Source: an uncultured SAR86 cluster bacterium (GTDB lineage: Bacteria; Pseudomonadota; Gammaproteobacteria; Magnimaribacterales; Magnimaribacteraceae). From it: a DNA stretch of 56,030 nucleotides. The translations under genes and the position numbers were made by a program. Position 1 is the stretch's first letter; every line of letters starts with the position of its first letter. The stretch is taken from assembly GCA_902542325.1 (NCBI GenBank), contig CACBUE010000009.1, positions 1 to 56,030 of the forward strand, given 5' to 3'. Shown piece after piece: positions 1-9,734 of the stretch. A model generated the notes under the pieces. That model did not search any database, had not been told where the DNA came from, and saw nothing but the letters and a program-made list of their open reading frames with translations.

Positions 1-1
1 A

Positions 2-1870
2 TGGTTTTTAAAAATTACAGATTACGCAGAAGAACTCCTTCAAGGAACAGATAAATTAGATGGTTGGCCAGAACAAGTAAAAATCCAACAAAAAAATTGG
101 ATAGGTAAATCTGAAGGTATGAATTTCAGTTTTGGTATTGAAGATAGAGAAGCAGTGATTGATGTCTTCACAACAAGACCTGACACCATAATGGGCGTCT
201 CCTTCATAGCTATATCATCATCTCATTTTCTAGTTTCAGATCTTTCAGCAAAAAGAGATGATGTAAAAAAATTTGTTGAAAAGCAGAGCAAGATAAAAGT
301 ATCAGAAGCTGAATTTGCTAAACAAGAAAAAGAGGGTATTTTTACAAATTTATTTGCAATTCATCCATTCACAAAAGAAAAAATACCTATTTGGATTGCT
401 AACTTTGTTCTGAGTGACTATGGCTCTGGTGCCTTGATGGCAGTTCCAGCTCATGATCAAAGGGATTTTGAATTTGCCACTAAGTATAAGTTACCCATCT
501 TGCCGGTTATAAAAAATAGTCATGATGAAGTTAAAATTCAAGAGGCAACTATTGAGAAAAATGTTCTTATTAATTCAGGAGAGTTTGATGGATTAAACTT
601 TGATGATGCATTCCTAGCTATAGAAAAAAAGGCAACAGCACTTAACTGTGGTTACAAAGAGACTAACTTTCGTTTGAGGGATTGGGGAGTTTCAAGACAA
701 AGATATTGGGGCGCACCGATTCCAATTCTGAGTGATGGTGAAGAAAATTTTCATGCCAAAGATTTACCTGTTGAATTACCTTCCAAGGTTGAATTCAAGG
801 GTGTCAGTTCTCCATTGAAGGATATGCCTGAATTCTTAAACGTCGATCAAGAAGGTAAAACTCTTATAAGAGAAACTGATACTTTTGATACATTCTTTGA
901 ATCATCTTGGTATTACGCAAGGTTTGCTAGTTTTGATAGTCATGATTCTATGCTTGATGATAGAGCTAAGTACTGGCTTCCAGTAGACCAGTATATAGGT
1001 GGCATAGAACACGCCGTATTACATCTTCTATATTCACGTTTTTACTTTAGATGTATGAGAGACCTTGGTCTAGTTGAAGGAGATGAACCTTTCACAAATT
1101 TACTTTGCCAAGGTATGGTTTTAAAAGACGGTGCCAAAATGTCTAAATCAAAAGGAAATACGGTTGACCCACAGGGTTTAATTGAAAAATATGGAGCAGA
1201 TACTGTAAGACTTTTTGTGTTATTTGCCGCTCCTCCGGAGCAATCTCTCGAATGGTCTGATCAAGGAGTACAAGGTGCTCATAGATTTATTAACAGAATA
1301 TGGAAACTTGTTAATAAGCATATAGATGCAGGCCTACCCGAAGATATTGATGTAAATCATTCAATTAAAGATTTGAAATTAATGCGATCAAAGATTCATA
1401 AGACTTTATCTAAGGTAAAAGATGATTATTTAAGAAGACATAGTTTCAATACTGCCATAGCAGCTGTAATGGAGCTCTCTAATGATATTCCACAAGAATG
1501 GTTTGACTCAAGTGCGAGTCCAGAGATGAGAAAAGTTGCCAATGAAGCTATTGAATCAATTCTATTAATGTTAAATCCAATTACGCCTCATTTATGTCAG
1601 CATCTGTGGTGGCAACTTTATCCTCAAGAGTCGATTATTGATAAGTCTTGGCCAAAAATTGAAGAATCCTTGTTGATAGATGACAAATTAAAAATTGCTA
1701 TTCAAGTAAATGGAAAGCTGCGATCTGAGATCGAAATAGATAAAGAAACTGAAGATGATTCTGTGAAATCTATGGCTCTAAATAACGAAAAAATAATAAA
1801 GCATTTAGATGGTGCTGAAGTTAAAAAAATAATCTATGTTCCAGGAAAGATACTGAATATAGTTATATGA
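2..1870 (+). CDS. leuS: Leucyl-tRNA synthetase, 5'-truncated by window edge
   Basis: Cytoplasmic class Ia enzyme that charges tRNA-Leu with leucine. The reading frame is open from base 2, so the N-terminal HIGH-motif region lies outside the window; the ATG at 119 is internal. Visible are the stretch WFLKITDYAEELL at the very start, the CP1 editing domain (TTRPDT near 170-185 and DQRDFEFA near 460), the catalytic core GVSRQRYWGAPIP around 690-722, the KMSKS loop (KMSKSKGNTVDP, about 1136-1171) and a C-terminal anticodon-binding and LeuRS-specific end (IQVNGKLR). About 622 residues remain of a usual 820-870. Its stop overlaps the lptE start by 4 bases (ATGA), so leuS-lptE-holA look like one operon, an arrangement common in gammaproteobacteria. 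Confidence 0.97.
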   Translation, partial: WFLKITDYAEELLQGTDKLDGWPEQVKIQQKNWIGKSEGMNFSFGIEDREAVIDVFTTRPDTIMGVSFIAISSSHFLVSDLSAKRDDVKKFVEKQSKIKVSEAEFAKQEKEGIFTNLFAIHPFTKEKIPIWIANFVLSDYGSGALMAVPAHDQRDFEFATKYKLPILPVIKNSHDEVKIQEATIEKNVLINSGEFDGLNFDDAFLAIEKKATALNCGYKETNFRLRDWGVSRQRYWGAPIPILSDGEENFHAKDLPVELPSKVEFKGVSSPLKDMPEFLNVDQEGKTLIRETDTFDTFFESSWYYARFASFDSHDSMLDDRAKYWLPVDQYIGGIEHAVLHLLYSRFYFRCMRDLGLVEGDEPFTNLLCQGMVLKDGAKMSKSKGNTVDPQGLIEKYGADTVRLFVLFAAPPEQSLEWSDQGVQGAHRFINRIWKLVNKHIDAGLPEDIDVNHSIKDLKLMRSKIHKTLSKVKDDYLRRHSFNTAIAAVMELSNDIPQEWFDSSASPEMRKVANEAIESILLMLNPITPHLCQHLWWQLYPQESIIDKSWPKIEESLLIDDKLKIAIQVNGKLRSEIEIDKETEDDSVKSMALNNEKIIKHLDGAEVKKIIYVPGKILNIVI

Positions 1871-2361
1871 AAATAACGCAGATATTGGATATTAAATTAC
1901 TTTTGACTTTAGTTTTCATAGTAAATTCGTGTGGCTATGAACTTAGAAATTACTCAACAAGTTTGTCTAATCAAGTCATAAATTATGATGCCAAAAAGTC
2001 AGAACTGAATCTAGAATTAGAAAATCAGCTTAATTCAAAGAATTATGTTTTGTCTAGAAATGCAGATTCTGACTCGCGGCTCAAAATCATTAGTCATTCT
2101 ATAGAGCAATTTGTTGGTTCTACTGGACAAGGCGCAAGAACAATACAAGTAAGATTAGATTATAAATTGAAATATCAAATAGGAAATGATGGTGGTAATT
2201 TGATAATGCATATTTTCGAAGACTCATCTTTTATTGATTTTAACCAGTCAAATCTTCTGGCATTTGAAGAAGAGATTCAATCAGTAACCAAAACTTTTAT
2301 CGCAAAAGCGATAAGGAATATAGAATTTATTGCATCTACTCAACTAAATGAAATTAAGTAA
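1867..2361 (+). CDS. lptE: LPS-assembly lipoprotein LptE
   Basis: Outer-membrane lipoprotein that plugs the LptD barrel and helps insert lipopolysaccharide into the outer leaflet. The 164-residue protein starts with a hydrophobic signal and a lipobox ending at Cys22 (VNSC), followed by GYELR, the typical mature N terminus of LptE (CGF/CGYxLR). The rest is a small alpha/beta domain without clear motifs, as usual for this fast-evolving family. It overlaps leuS upstream by 4 bases and holA downstream by 14 bases, and the position leuS-lptE-holA is itself strong support. The function follows from context plus the lipobox; sequence identity alone would be weak. Confidence 0.9.
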   Translation: MKITQILDIKLLLTLVFIVNSCGYELRNYSTSLSNQVINYDAKKSELNLELENQLNSKNYVLSRNADSDSRLKIISHSIEQFVGSTGQGARTIQVRLDYKLKYQIGNDGGNLIMHIFEDSSFIDFNQSNLLAFEEEIQSVTKTFIAKAIRNIEFIASTQLNEIK

Positions 2362-3319
2362 AGCTCACTTTATCAAAGACTTAGAAACTAAATTGGGTCC
2401 TATTTATTCTTTCTTTGCAGAAGAATCAATTCAAATTTCTGAGTTAACTGATGAGGTTATAAAGAAAGCAAAATTAGCTGGTTTTGAGGATAAACAAACT
2501 CATATAATTACTAAAGATACAGATTGGAGCTTCCTTAGTTCAGAAAATGAAAATTTTGATTTATTTGGTTCAAAGAAAATAGTTGAAATTAAACTTATTG
2601 GAACTGGTCCAGGAAACAAAGGTTCAAAAGCTATCAAGGATTATTGTCTTGATGCAGATGAAAATAAACTGCTAATCATTTCAGCTGAAAAGCTTGAAAA
2701 AAAGCAACAAACCAGTGCCTGGGCTAAGGCCTTAGGTGAAAGTGGCATTTTTGTAGTTGAACCACCGGTTAATAAAAGTTCTATGCCAAGCTGGATTAAA
2801 ACTAAGGCCTCGAGCTTAAACCTTAATTTAGATGTTCAAGCCGTTCAGCTTTTATCGGAGAAAACAGAGGGAAATCTGCTGGCTGCATCCCATGAGTTAA
2901 TGAAACTATCTCTTTTATTTTCAGAGCAAGAAATTACATTAGAAAATATGGAAAAATCTATTTCTAATTCTTCAAAATATGGAATATTCGATCTCTCTAA
3001 TTCCTTTCTTGAAGGAAATAGAAAAAGAACAGTTAGAATCATTGAAACTTTGAGAGCAGAAGGAACACAACCTCCCCTTGTATTATGGGCACTTTCTAAA
3101 GAAATAAACAATCTATATAAAGTCTTGGAACAAGGGACTACAAAAAATATTTGGGGTCCTAGATATTACTTAGATTTACTCTCAAAACGTTCTAATAGTC
3201 TTTCTTATTCTAAAATAAAAAATTCACTTAAAGATATAGCAGAAATAGACGCCGCAATAAAAGGCTTATCAGATAAGAATCCTTGGCAGTCTATTAGAGA
3301 TCTCGCATTGAATTTTTAA
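2348..3319 (+). CDS. holA: DNA polymerase III delta subunit
   Basis: Subunit of the clamp-loader complex that opens the beta sliding clamp during replication. Length of 323 residues is close to the usual 330-345. The region around residues 60-120 (DLFGSKKIVEIKL, later NKLLIISAEKLEKKQQ) matches the delta N-terminal AAA+-like fold, which lacks a Walker motif, and the C-terminal part (LLSEKTEGNLLAASHELMKL, then ISNSSKYGIFDLSNSFLEGN) is typical of HolA. Start ATG lies inside the end of lptE. Its TAA stop shares the palindrome TTAA (3316-3319) with the stop of the convergent aminotransferase gene, leaving no space for a terminator. Confidence 0.93.
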   Translation: MKLSKAHFIKDLETKLGPIYSFFAEESIQISELTDEVIKKAKLAGFEDKQTHIITKDTDWSFLSSENENFDLFGSKKIVEIKLIGTGPGNKGSKAIKDYCLDADENKLLIISAEKLEKKQQTSAWAKALGESGIFVVEPPVNKSSMPSWIKTKASSLNLNLDVQAVQLLSEKTEGNLLAASHELMKLSLLFSEQEITLENMEKSISNSSKYGIFDLSNSFLEGNRKRTVRIIETLRAEGTQPPLVLWALSKEINNLYKVLEQGTTKNIWGPRYYLDLLSKRSNSLSYSKIKNSLKDIAEIDAAIKGLSDKNPWQSIRDLALNF

Positions 3320-4155
3320 TATGGATTGAAAAACTTAAGAGCTTTAGTCCAAATTAATTGTTCAGTCTTTTTTGTAGGAATTTTATAGTCATCAATAAAA
3401 GCAACGGGTTGAATTTCTTTAGTTGAACTTGTCAACCAAAGTTCTTCACATTCATAAATTGAATCTATAGAAATTTCCTCTTCAAAGACCTCTATATTAT
3501 TTTTTTTAAGAAGACTGATTATAAAATTTCTTGTTACACCAGGGAGAATATTCTGATTCAAAGATGGGGTGTAAACCTTACCTTGTTTTACCAAGAAGAC
3601 ATTAGACTTAGAGCCTTCGTTTAGTATCCCATCTTTATGTAAAAGTATTTCATCTACTGTTTCTAAAGAGGGGTCATGCATAGACAATATATTGCCAATG
3701 AGGGCGGTTGTTTTGATATCACATCTTTGCCATCTAATATCGTCTTCTAAACGAACTCTTAAACCTTCTTTATTGGGATTGCCTCTATAGGGGTTAATAT
3801 CTAATTTTTGCGAATTAATGAATAAAGTTGGGACAATATTTTCACTTGCCATATGTGATCTTGAATCTTGAACTCCTCGAGTTATTTGTATATAGAATGA
3901 CTGGTTGTGATATTCATTCTTAACATGTAACTTCTTCAAAATATTCTCAAGATTATCAAGTTCAGAAGGAGCAGGTATAAAAGTTTTAGCTAAGGATATC
4001 TTGAATCTTTGTAAATGTTCCTCAAACAAGAATAATTCTTGGTTGTATGAAGGAATAACCTCATAAACGCCATCGCCAAAAGTGAAACTTCTATCAAGAG
4101 GAGAAATCTTTGCCTCATCAGCAGGAATTATTTCTCCATTTAAATAAACCCACAT
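3316..4155 (-). CDS. dat: D-amino-acid (D-alanine) transaminase, class IV
   Basis: Fold-type IV PLP enzyme of 279 residues. The start MWVYLNGEIIPADEAKISPLDRSF, with GDGVYEVIP near residue 28, is characteristic of D-amino-acid aminotransferases rather than branched-chain ones. The PLP lysine is probably Lys148 (CDIKTTALIGN), with the conserved glutamate in LNEGSKSNVF and a substrate-loop region LPGVTRN. It would interconvert D-alanine and D-glutamate with keto acids and so feed peptidoglycan precursors. It is the last gene of the reverse cell-wall operon, 8 bases after dacA, which fits that role. A branched-chain or 4-amino-4-deoxychorismate lyase function is less likely. Confidence 0.85.
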   Translation of the reverse strand: MWVYLNGEIIPADEAKISPLDRSFTFGDGVYEVIPSYNQELFLFEEHLQRFKISLAKTFIPAPSELDNLENILKKLHVKNEYHNQSFYIQITRGVQDSRSHMASENIVPTLFINSQKLDINPYRGNPNKEGLRVRLEDDIRWQRCDIKTTALIGNILSMHDPSLETVDEILLHKDGILNEGSKSNVFLVKQGKVYTPSLNQNILPGVTRNFIISLLKKNNIEVFEEEISIDSIYECEELWLTSSTKEIQPVAFIDDYKIPTKKTEQLIWTKALKFFNPY

Positions 4156-4163
4156 TAAACTTG

Positions 4164-5330
4164 TTACTCTTCCATAAGAAATTGATATGTAAGTAACTTA
4201 ATATTTGACCATGCTCTGCCAAAGAAGCCTAGAGCAGGAACATCTTTCATAGCAACAAGATCAACAGATGCAAGGGAGTCTCCATCAAGAATAAGATCAA
4301 CCTTACCAACCACCTGACCTCTTTGAATTGGTGCTTGAAGATAGTCATTCAACTTAATCTGAGGTTCGACTCTTGGAAAGTCTCTGGGTGAAAGGGTAAG
4401 ATACAATTCTTCGGCGGAAGATAAATTTACCGAATCCGCTTCACCGCCCCACACTTGCTCATTGACAAGAGATAAATCAGCTTCAAGGATCCGTTTTGTT
4501 CTGTAGTATCTGAAACCATAATCTAACAAACGTCTATTATCAGTTAATCTAGATTTTTCCGAGGCGCTTCTCATGGTAACCGCAATTAACCTTGTGTCAT
4601 TTCTAACGCCCGAGGAAACTAAACAATATCCAGCACTTTCGGTATGGCCTGTTTTAACTCCATCAATAGATTCATCTTGCCATAGAAGGCTATTTCTATT
4701 TCTTTGTTTGATTTCATTGAAAGTAAAGTACTTCTCTTTATAAAGAGCATAATGATCAGGAAATTTGTCTATAAGATTTTTTGTTAAAATTGCTAAGTCT
4801 TTCGCTGAAGAATAATGTTCGGGGTCTGGCCAACCACTGACATTTTTAAATTGGGTATTCACCATGCCCATCTCTTCAATGTAGAGCTGCATAAGCTCAA
4901 CAAAACCTTCTTCAGAAATAGCCACGTGCTCTGCAATAGCACAACTAGCGTCATTACCAGACTGTATGACCATTCCTTTGATTAAGTCTGAAAAAAGAAC
5001 TCTTGTTCCTTCTCTAATAAACATCTTAGAACCGCCTTTCTTCCAGCAATTCTCACTAATAAATACTTCATCTTCTAAACTTACAAATCCTTTAGCTATT
5101 TGATCTGCAGCAACATAGCCCGTCATTATTTTAGTAATGCTTGCAGGTTCAATCCTTTCATCAGAATCATTTTCAGCAAGTATTCTTCCTGATACTGAAT
5201 CCATCAAAATATAATTTGAGGCATTTAATGAGGGAGGCTTTGGAATAAAACTCTCCTCAGAAAAAAGCGAAACTGATGAAATTGTGCTTAGTAAAGCTAT
5301 AAAAAAAGGTAATTTCTTTAATTTTTTCAT
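4164..5330 (-). CDS. dacA: D-alanyl-D-alanine carboxypeptidase (PBP5/6 type)
   Basis: Periplasmic low-molecular-weight penicillin-binding protein that trims the terminal D-Ala from peptidoglycan stem peptides. A signal peptide covers about residues 1-24. All three active-site motifs are visible: SxxK as SITK (Ser64-Lys67), SxN as SGN (124-126) and KTG (226-228). A C-terminal PBP5_C beta domain follows, and the end (ALGFFGRAWSNIKLL) is an amphipathic helix suited to anchoring on the inner membrane. Length of 388 is normal. It starts one base before the end of mltB and belongs to the mrdA-rodA-mltB-dacA series. Confidence 0.95.
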   Translation of the reverse strand: MKKLKKLPFFIALLSTISSVSLFSEESFIPKPPSLNASNYILMDSVSGRILAENDSDERIEPASITKIMTGYVAADQIAKGFVSLEDEVFISENCWKKGGSKMFIREGTRVLFSDLIKGMVIQSGNDASCAIAEHVAISEEGFVELMQLYIEEMGMVNTQFKNVSGWPDPEHYSSAKDLAILTKNLIDKFPDHYALYKEKYFTFNEIKQRNRNSLLWQDESIDGVKTGHTESAGYCLVSSGVRNDTRLIAVTMRSASEKSRLTDNRRLLDYGFRYYRTKRILEADLSLVNEQVWGGEADSVNLSSAEELYLTLSPRDFPRVEPQIKLNDYLQAPIQRGQVVGKVDLILDGDSLASVDLVAMKDVPALGFFGRAWSNIKLLTYQFLMEE

Positions 5331-6305
5331 TTATAAAAACTTGGATAGTGAGTTGCTAAATTCAAAGACCGCCATCACATATAATTTACTTCTATTGTAT
5401 CTGGAAATAGATTGATAGTTATCAAAACCAAGCCAGTATTCGTAACCATCTTCAAGATTAAGTGAGATAGGCACAAATTTAAGATTACTAGGAATAATTT
5501 TGGTAGCTTCTAGCCCAAATTTTTCTAGCTCAATTTCTGTCATATAGGGCTTGAATGAGGATGTAATTTCTTTTACTTCGCTTATGGCTTTAGCTCTCAT
5601 GGCTATAGGCACATTCGGTTTCCATTTACCTTTCTTGTTAAGGAAATTAGCGACACTTCCTATAGCATCTATAGGATTATTCAAAATATCTCTCACACCA
5701 TCATTATCAAAATCTACAGCGTAGTCCCTATAGCTATCGGGCATAAATTGACCATACCCCATAGCACCAGCTATTGAACCTTCTATTTCTTCTAGATTAA
5801 AGTTCTCTTCTCTGCTTAGTAAAAGGAATTCTTCTAGCTGGACTTTAAAGAATTTAGATCTGCGAGGATAATCAAAAGCTAAAGTGGATAGAGAATCTAT
5901 TACTCTGATATTTCCTTTAATTCTCCCATATCTAGTTTCGATTCCAATGATAGATGCAATAATTTCAGCTGGCACACCATATATTTTTTCAGCTCTTTTT
6001 AGATCCTGTTTATGCGACTTAATGAATTCTTTACCTGCGGAAATTCTTGATTCATTAACCATAATCCCTCTATACCGTTCCCATGTCATAGTGCCTTCAG
6101 GTTGTCTATTCATTATCCTAACAACCCTTTCTTGATATTTTGCTCGTTGAAAAATAGCTTCTAGATAAGATTTTTCATAACCATGTTTTTGCGCCATATA
6201 ATCTATGAATTCAACAGTTTCATCGTTTTCGGAATAGTCAGAATATAAGCTTTGCGAAGTAAAAAAGGTAATTACTAAGATTTTTAAATATTTTTTTATA
6301 TTCAT
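5331..6305 (-). CDS. mltB: Lytic murein transglycosylase B
   Basis: Cleaves glycan strands of peptidoglycan to 1,6-anhydro products, family 3 lytic transglycosylase (GH103). N-terminal signal peptide about residues 1-22; no lipobox cysteine is visible, so it may be periplasmic rather than a lipoprotein. The catalytic glutamate is Glu123 in GIETRYGR, the classic MltB motif. AGAMGYGQFMPDSY with the following VDFDNDGVRDI also matches the family. Length 324. The ATG overlaps the rodA stop as ATGA, so the two are translationally coupled. The rlpA gene that often follows here in other gammaproteobacteria is absent. Confidence 0.94.
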   Translation of the reverse strand: MNIKKYLKILVITFFTSQSLYSDYSENDETVEFIDYMAQKHGYEKSYLEAIFQRAKYQERVVRIMNRQPEGTMTWERYRGIMVNESRISAGKEFIKSHKQDLKRAEKIYGVPAEIIASIIGIETRYGRIKGNIRVIDSLSTLAFDYPRRSKFFKVQLEEFLLLSREENFNLEEIEGSIAGAMGYGQFMPDSYRDYAVDFDNDGVRDILNNPIDAIGSVANFLNKKGKWKPNVPIAMRAKAISEVKEITSSFKPYMTEIELEKFGLEATKIIPSNLKFVPISLNLEDGYEYWLGFDNYQSISRYNRSKLYVMAVFEFSNSLSKFL

Positions 6306-7426
6306 AACTGAGGTCTCTTGGCAGAAAGAATAACTCCAAAAGCCAATAAATGCACAACTATTGAAGTTCCGCCTTGGCTAATCAAGGGTAAAGGCACTCC
6401 AACAACAGGAATTATACCTATAACCATTGATACATTGATTAGAATAAATAAAAGGAAGATGAATCCCAAAGAACAGCAGGCAATCCTTTCAAAAGGAGAT
6501 TGTGCTGATAAACCAATCTTAAAAATTCGCCATATAATCATTCCATAAACAATAAATAGGCAAGTTATTCCCAATAAGCCAAACTCCTCTCCGATAACAG
6601 AAAAAATGAAATCGGAATGACTTTCGGGGATAAAATTAAGCTGACTTTGGGTGCCCTCCAAGTAGCCCTTACCAAAAAAACCACCAGAACCTATGGCAGT
6701 TTGTGACTGAGCGATATTCCAGCCATCTCCAAGAGGATCAACATTACTATCAAAATAAGTGAGGACCCTTTGTTTTTGGTAATCTAATAAGCTCGACCAA
6801 ATAAAAGGAGAAACAATTGCCAAAATACCTACATAAGCAGCTATGACCCTGTAAGGTAAACCAGCTAAATATATTGGAATTATTCCAGACGTAAAAACTA
6901 TTATAGAAGTTCCTAAATCAGGCTGTTCAAAAACCAAGTAAGAACACATAAGGGCAGCTAAAGTTGTATATAGCCAATCTTCTAATCTTATATTTGATTC
7001 TTTCCTATGCAAATAAGCAACAATTGATAGTGGCAAAATCAATCTTATAATTTCAGATGGTTGAAACTGAAAAAACCCTATATCTATCCATCTACTAGTT
7101 GTATAACCTTCAGCCGGATTGAAAAGAACATAAATTAGAAGTAAAAGACCGATCCAGTAAGAATGCATCAAAATATTTTTATAAGAGTCAGGTTTTAAAT
7201 GAGAAATGAAGATCATCATTATTAAACCTGCAAAAACATAAATCGACTGACGCATGACCATCAAAAAGGATTGACCACTTGAGCTGTACAACATTGCCAA
7301 GCCAAAGACAAGGACGGCGATAAGGGCTAGCACCAATATTATGTCCTTAAATAAATATCTAAAAGGGTTAAAGCTTGTAACCAAAGGTTTATTGATAGAA
7401 TAATCAAGAGGATTTCTGTTACTCAT
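6302..7426 (-). CDS. rodA: Rod-shape peptidoglycan glycosyltransferase RodA
   Basis: SEDS-family integral membrane protein that polymerises lipid II for lateral-wall growth, acting with PBP2. The 374-residue sequence is strongly hydrophobic with about ten membrane segments. SEDS features include SRWIDIGFFQFQPSEI near residue 111, FVFEQPDLGTS near 165, the long periplasmic loop with IAQSQTAIGSGGFFGKG near 240, FIPESHSDFIFSVIGEEFG near 266, and the C-terminal VVGVPLPLISQGGTS. The start overlaps the end of mrdA by 4 bases and its end overlaps mltB, giving the conserved elongasome order. Confidence 0.96.
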   Translation of the reverse strand: MSNRNPLDYSINKPLVTSFNPFRYLFKDIILVLALIAVLVFGLAMLYSSSGQSFLMVMRQSIYVFAGLIMMIFISHLKPDSYKNILMHSYWIGLLLLIYVLFNPAEGYTTSRWIDIGFFQFQPSEIIRLILPLSIVAYLHRKESNIRLEDWLYTTLAALMCSYLVFEQPDLGTSIIVFTSGIIPIYLAGLPYRVIAAYVGILAIVSPFIWSSLLDYQKQRVLTYFDSNVDPLGDGWNIAQSQTAIGSGGFFGKGYLEGTQSQLNFIPESHSDFIFSVIGEEFGLLGITCLFIVYGMIIWRIFKIGLSAQSPFERIACCSLGFIFLLFILINVSMVIGIIPVVGVPLPLISQGGTSIVVHLLAFGVILSAKRPQL

Positions 7427-9261
7427 GATTCATTAATGTTTATTTGATATTGTTCAATAAGACGCTTTGCAATGGGTGCAGCTACGGCACTTCCAGATTC
7501 ACCATTTTCTACTATAACAACAACAACTAAATTAGGATCAGGAACAGGGCCATAACTTGCAAAAAGAGCGTGATCTCTATTTTTTATATCTTTTCTTATT
7601 CCCTCGTATTCTTCTCTTACAGTAAGATCTTGATCAGTAAGACTTTTGATTTGAGCGGTTCCAGTTTTACCAGCTATAGTTATTCCTCCTTCTTCGTATA
7701 AATTATGAGCTGTACCGTTCCAAGAATCGATTACAGAGATCATTGATTTTTCAATAATATTCCAATGTCGCGGGTTTTCAATTTGTACTTCCATCAAAAG
7801 TTCAGGCTCATAAGCATCTAGCTGATTATTTCTTATGAGTTTAGGCCGAAAAATCTTTCCTTTATTTGCAATTGCAGAGAGTGAAACTGCTAATTGGAGT
7901 GGCGTAGAGCTTATGTATCCCTGCCCTATTCCGATATTTATCGTGTCTCCTACGAACCAGGCTTCACCAATATTACCTAACTTCCAATTTCTAGTTGGTA
8001 AAATACTTTTAGATTCATTAATCAAATCTATACCGCTGATTTCTCCAAAACCAAATCTCAACAAGAATGATGAAATCCTATCAATGGTAAGTTTTGAAGC
8101 AAGTTCATAAAAATAAACATCTGATGACTCAACTATTGCCTTCTTAAGATCTACTCTTCCATGCCCATCCTCTTTCCATCCGCGATACTTTCTTCCTTCT
8201 TCTTTTAGCTGAAAAAAGCCTTTATCTTCTATAATGGTTGACTCAGTAATTAGCTCTTCTTCAAGGCCAAGCAAACCAATGAAAGGTTTTATAGTTGAAG
8301 CTGGCGGGTACAAACCAGATATTGCTCGATTAAAGAAAGGTGAGTCTTCCAAGGAAGATTGCGAAACAAGCGAACCACTTTCTGAACCATTTAAAATATT
8401 GGGGTTATAGTCTGGTGAACTTACTAGAGCTTTAATAAATCCAGTCGCTGGCTCTAAAGCCACTACAGCTCCTCTTCTATTAGCAAGTTCTTCCTGAGCA
8501 ATTTTCTGTAATCTTAGGTCAAGAGTGAGTGTTAGGTTGAAAGGCTTATCTGGGGAAACTCTATTGATTTCTCTAATCTTATTCCCGTATACATCTACCT
8601 CCATCAGGCTAATTCCAGCCTTGCCTCTTAGAGTTTTTTCATACGACTTCTCTAGTCCTACTTTCCCAATGAAGGAATCGTCTGGATATTCTGCTCTTGA
8701 TAGAGAAAGTCTTTCATCCATATTTATGAGACCTAAATGACCGATAACGTGAGAAAAGAGATTTTTATGAGGAAGATATCTTCTTAATTTGGCTTCAAGT
8801 TGAACATTAGGTATTGAATTTTTTTGCACTTCATACTTTGCTAATTCCTGTTCACTTAGATTTCGTGCAAGCCAAATCTTTTCTTCATCTTGAATTGGAA
8901 CCTGTAACTGATCAATTTTTCTATTTTCATCCAAAACTTTGTCATGCAATTGTTCAACTTGGTCTATTGAGTTCTCGTATAATTTAGTTTTGATGTAGAG
9001 ATCTTTCGTAACTATATTTTCAGCAATAAGAGTTCCATCTTCCAACGTTATAAGACCCCTAGCTGGATATATAGGTATGTTGATTATTCTATTTTTATCT
9101 GATTCGGCCTCGTAATTAACTCTATCTAATACAGTTAATTGAAGTATTTTAAATACTCCTAAGACAATCAAAATCAGTAGAAAAAAAAATATTACACCCG
9201 ATCTGCTTCTCAATAATTGAGCATCTTTTTCATCTCTTCTTAAATCCTGGATGGCTCTCAT
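7423..9261 (-). CDS. mrdA: Penicillin-binding protein 2 (elongasome transpeptidase)
   Basis: Class B transpeptidase that cross-links peptidoglycan for rod-shape elongation with RodA. One membrane anchor lies at about residues 22-42. A dimerisation/pedestal domain follows (VGLEKSYEKTLRGKAG near 201). The transpeptidase domain carries SxxK as STIK (Ser322-Lys325), the SxN-equivalent SSD (379-381) and KTGT (532-535). Length of 612 fits PBP2. The SSD variant, rather than SxN, is the usual form in PBP2. It lies 5 bases after rlmH and overlaps rodA by 4 bases. Confidence 0.96.
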   Translation of the reverse strand: MRAIQDLRRDEKDAQLLRSRSGVIFFFLLILIVLGVFKILQLTVLDRVNYEAESDKNRIINIPIYPARGLITLEDGTLIAENIVTKDLYIKTKLYENSIDQVEQLHDKVLDENRKIDQLQVPIQDEEKIWLARNLSEQELAKYEVQKNSIPNVQLEAKLRRYLPHKNLFSHVIGHLGLINMDERLSLSRAEYPDDSFIGKVGLEKSYEKTLRGKAGISLMEVDVYGNKIREINRVSPDKPFNLTLTLDLRLQKIAQEELANRRGAVVALEPATGFIKALVSSPDYNPNILNGSESGSLVSQSSLEDSPFFNRAISGLYPPASTIKPFIGLLGLEEELITESTIIEDKGFFQLKEEGRKYRGWKEDGHGRVDLKKAIVESSDVYFYELASKLTIDRISSFLLRFGFGEISGIDLINESKSILPTRNWKLGNIGEAWFVGDTINIGIGQGYISSTPLQLAVSLSAIANKGKIFRPKLIRNNQLDAYEPELLMEVQIENPRHWNIIEKSMISVIDSWNGTAHNLYEEGGITIAGKTGTAQIKSLTDQDLTVREEYEGIRKDIKNRDHALFASYGPVPDPNLVVVVIVENGESGSAVAAPIAKRLIEQYQININES

Positions 9262-9266
9262 TACTT

Positions 9267-9734
9267 TTACTTATGATAAGGATGATTTTGGGTCATCGAC
9301 CAAACTCTATAAATTTGTTCCAAGACTAAAACCGGAACAATTGAATGGGGGAAAGTTAGTTGAGATAAGGACCAGCAAAAGTCGCACTGCTTAATAAGCT
9401 TTTGACTTAAACCGTCAGGGCCACCAATAATAAAAGATATATCTTTTGAGCTGGAGATCCAATTATCAAACTGAAATCTTAATTTCTCAGTACTCATGCT
9501 CTGTCCTGCTTTGTCTAGGGCAATCACAAATTCATTCTTCTTAACTTTTGATTGTAATAAATTGCTCTCTTTTTCGACAACGTCTAGAACATTATAGTTC
9601 CCAATACGGTTGACTGGTTTTAATCCAAGCCAATCAATGTTTATTGATTTATTAAATTTAGATTCATAAGTGCTAAAAGCTTTTTTTGCCCAGTCAGGAC
9701 GGCTCGATTCTATTGAGATTAACCTAATTTTCAT
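9267..9734 (-). CDS. rlmH: 23S rRNA pseudouridine-1915 N3-methyltransferase
   Basis: SPOUT-fold methyltransferase of 155 residues that methylates pseudouridine 1915 in helix 69 of 23S rRNA, using S-adenosylmethionine. The trefoil-knot cofactor loop is visible as FIIGGPDGLS near residue 101, along with the C-terminal LEQIYRVWSMTQNHPYHK, which is diagnostic for RlmH. ATG start at 9734 overlaps the last base of the rsfS stop. Its neighbours rsfS and mrdA are the usual ones. Confidence 0.96.
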   Translation of the reverse strand: MKIRLISIESSRPDWAKKAFSTYESKFNKSINIDWLGLKPVNRIGNYNVLDVVEKESNLLQSKVKKNEFVIALDKAGQSMSTEKLRFQFDNWISSSKDISFIIGGPDGLSQKLIKQCDFCWSLSQLTFPHSIVPVLVLEQIYRVWSMTQNHPYHK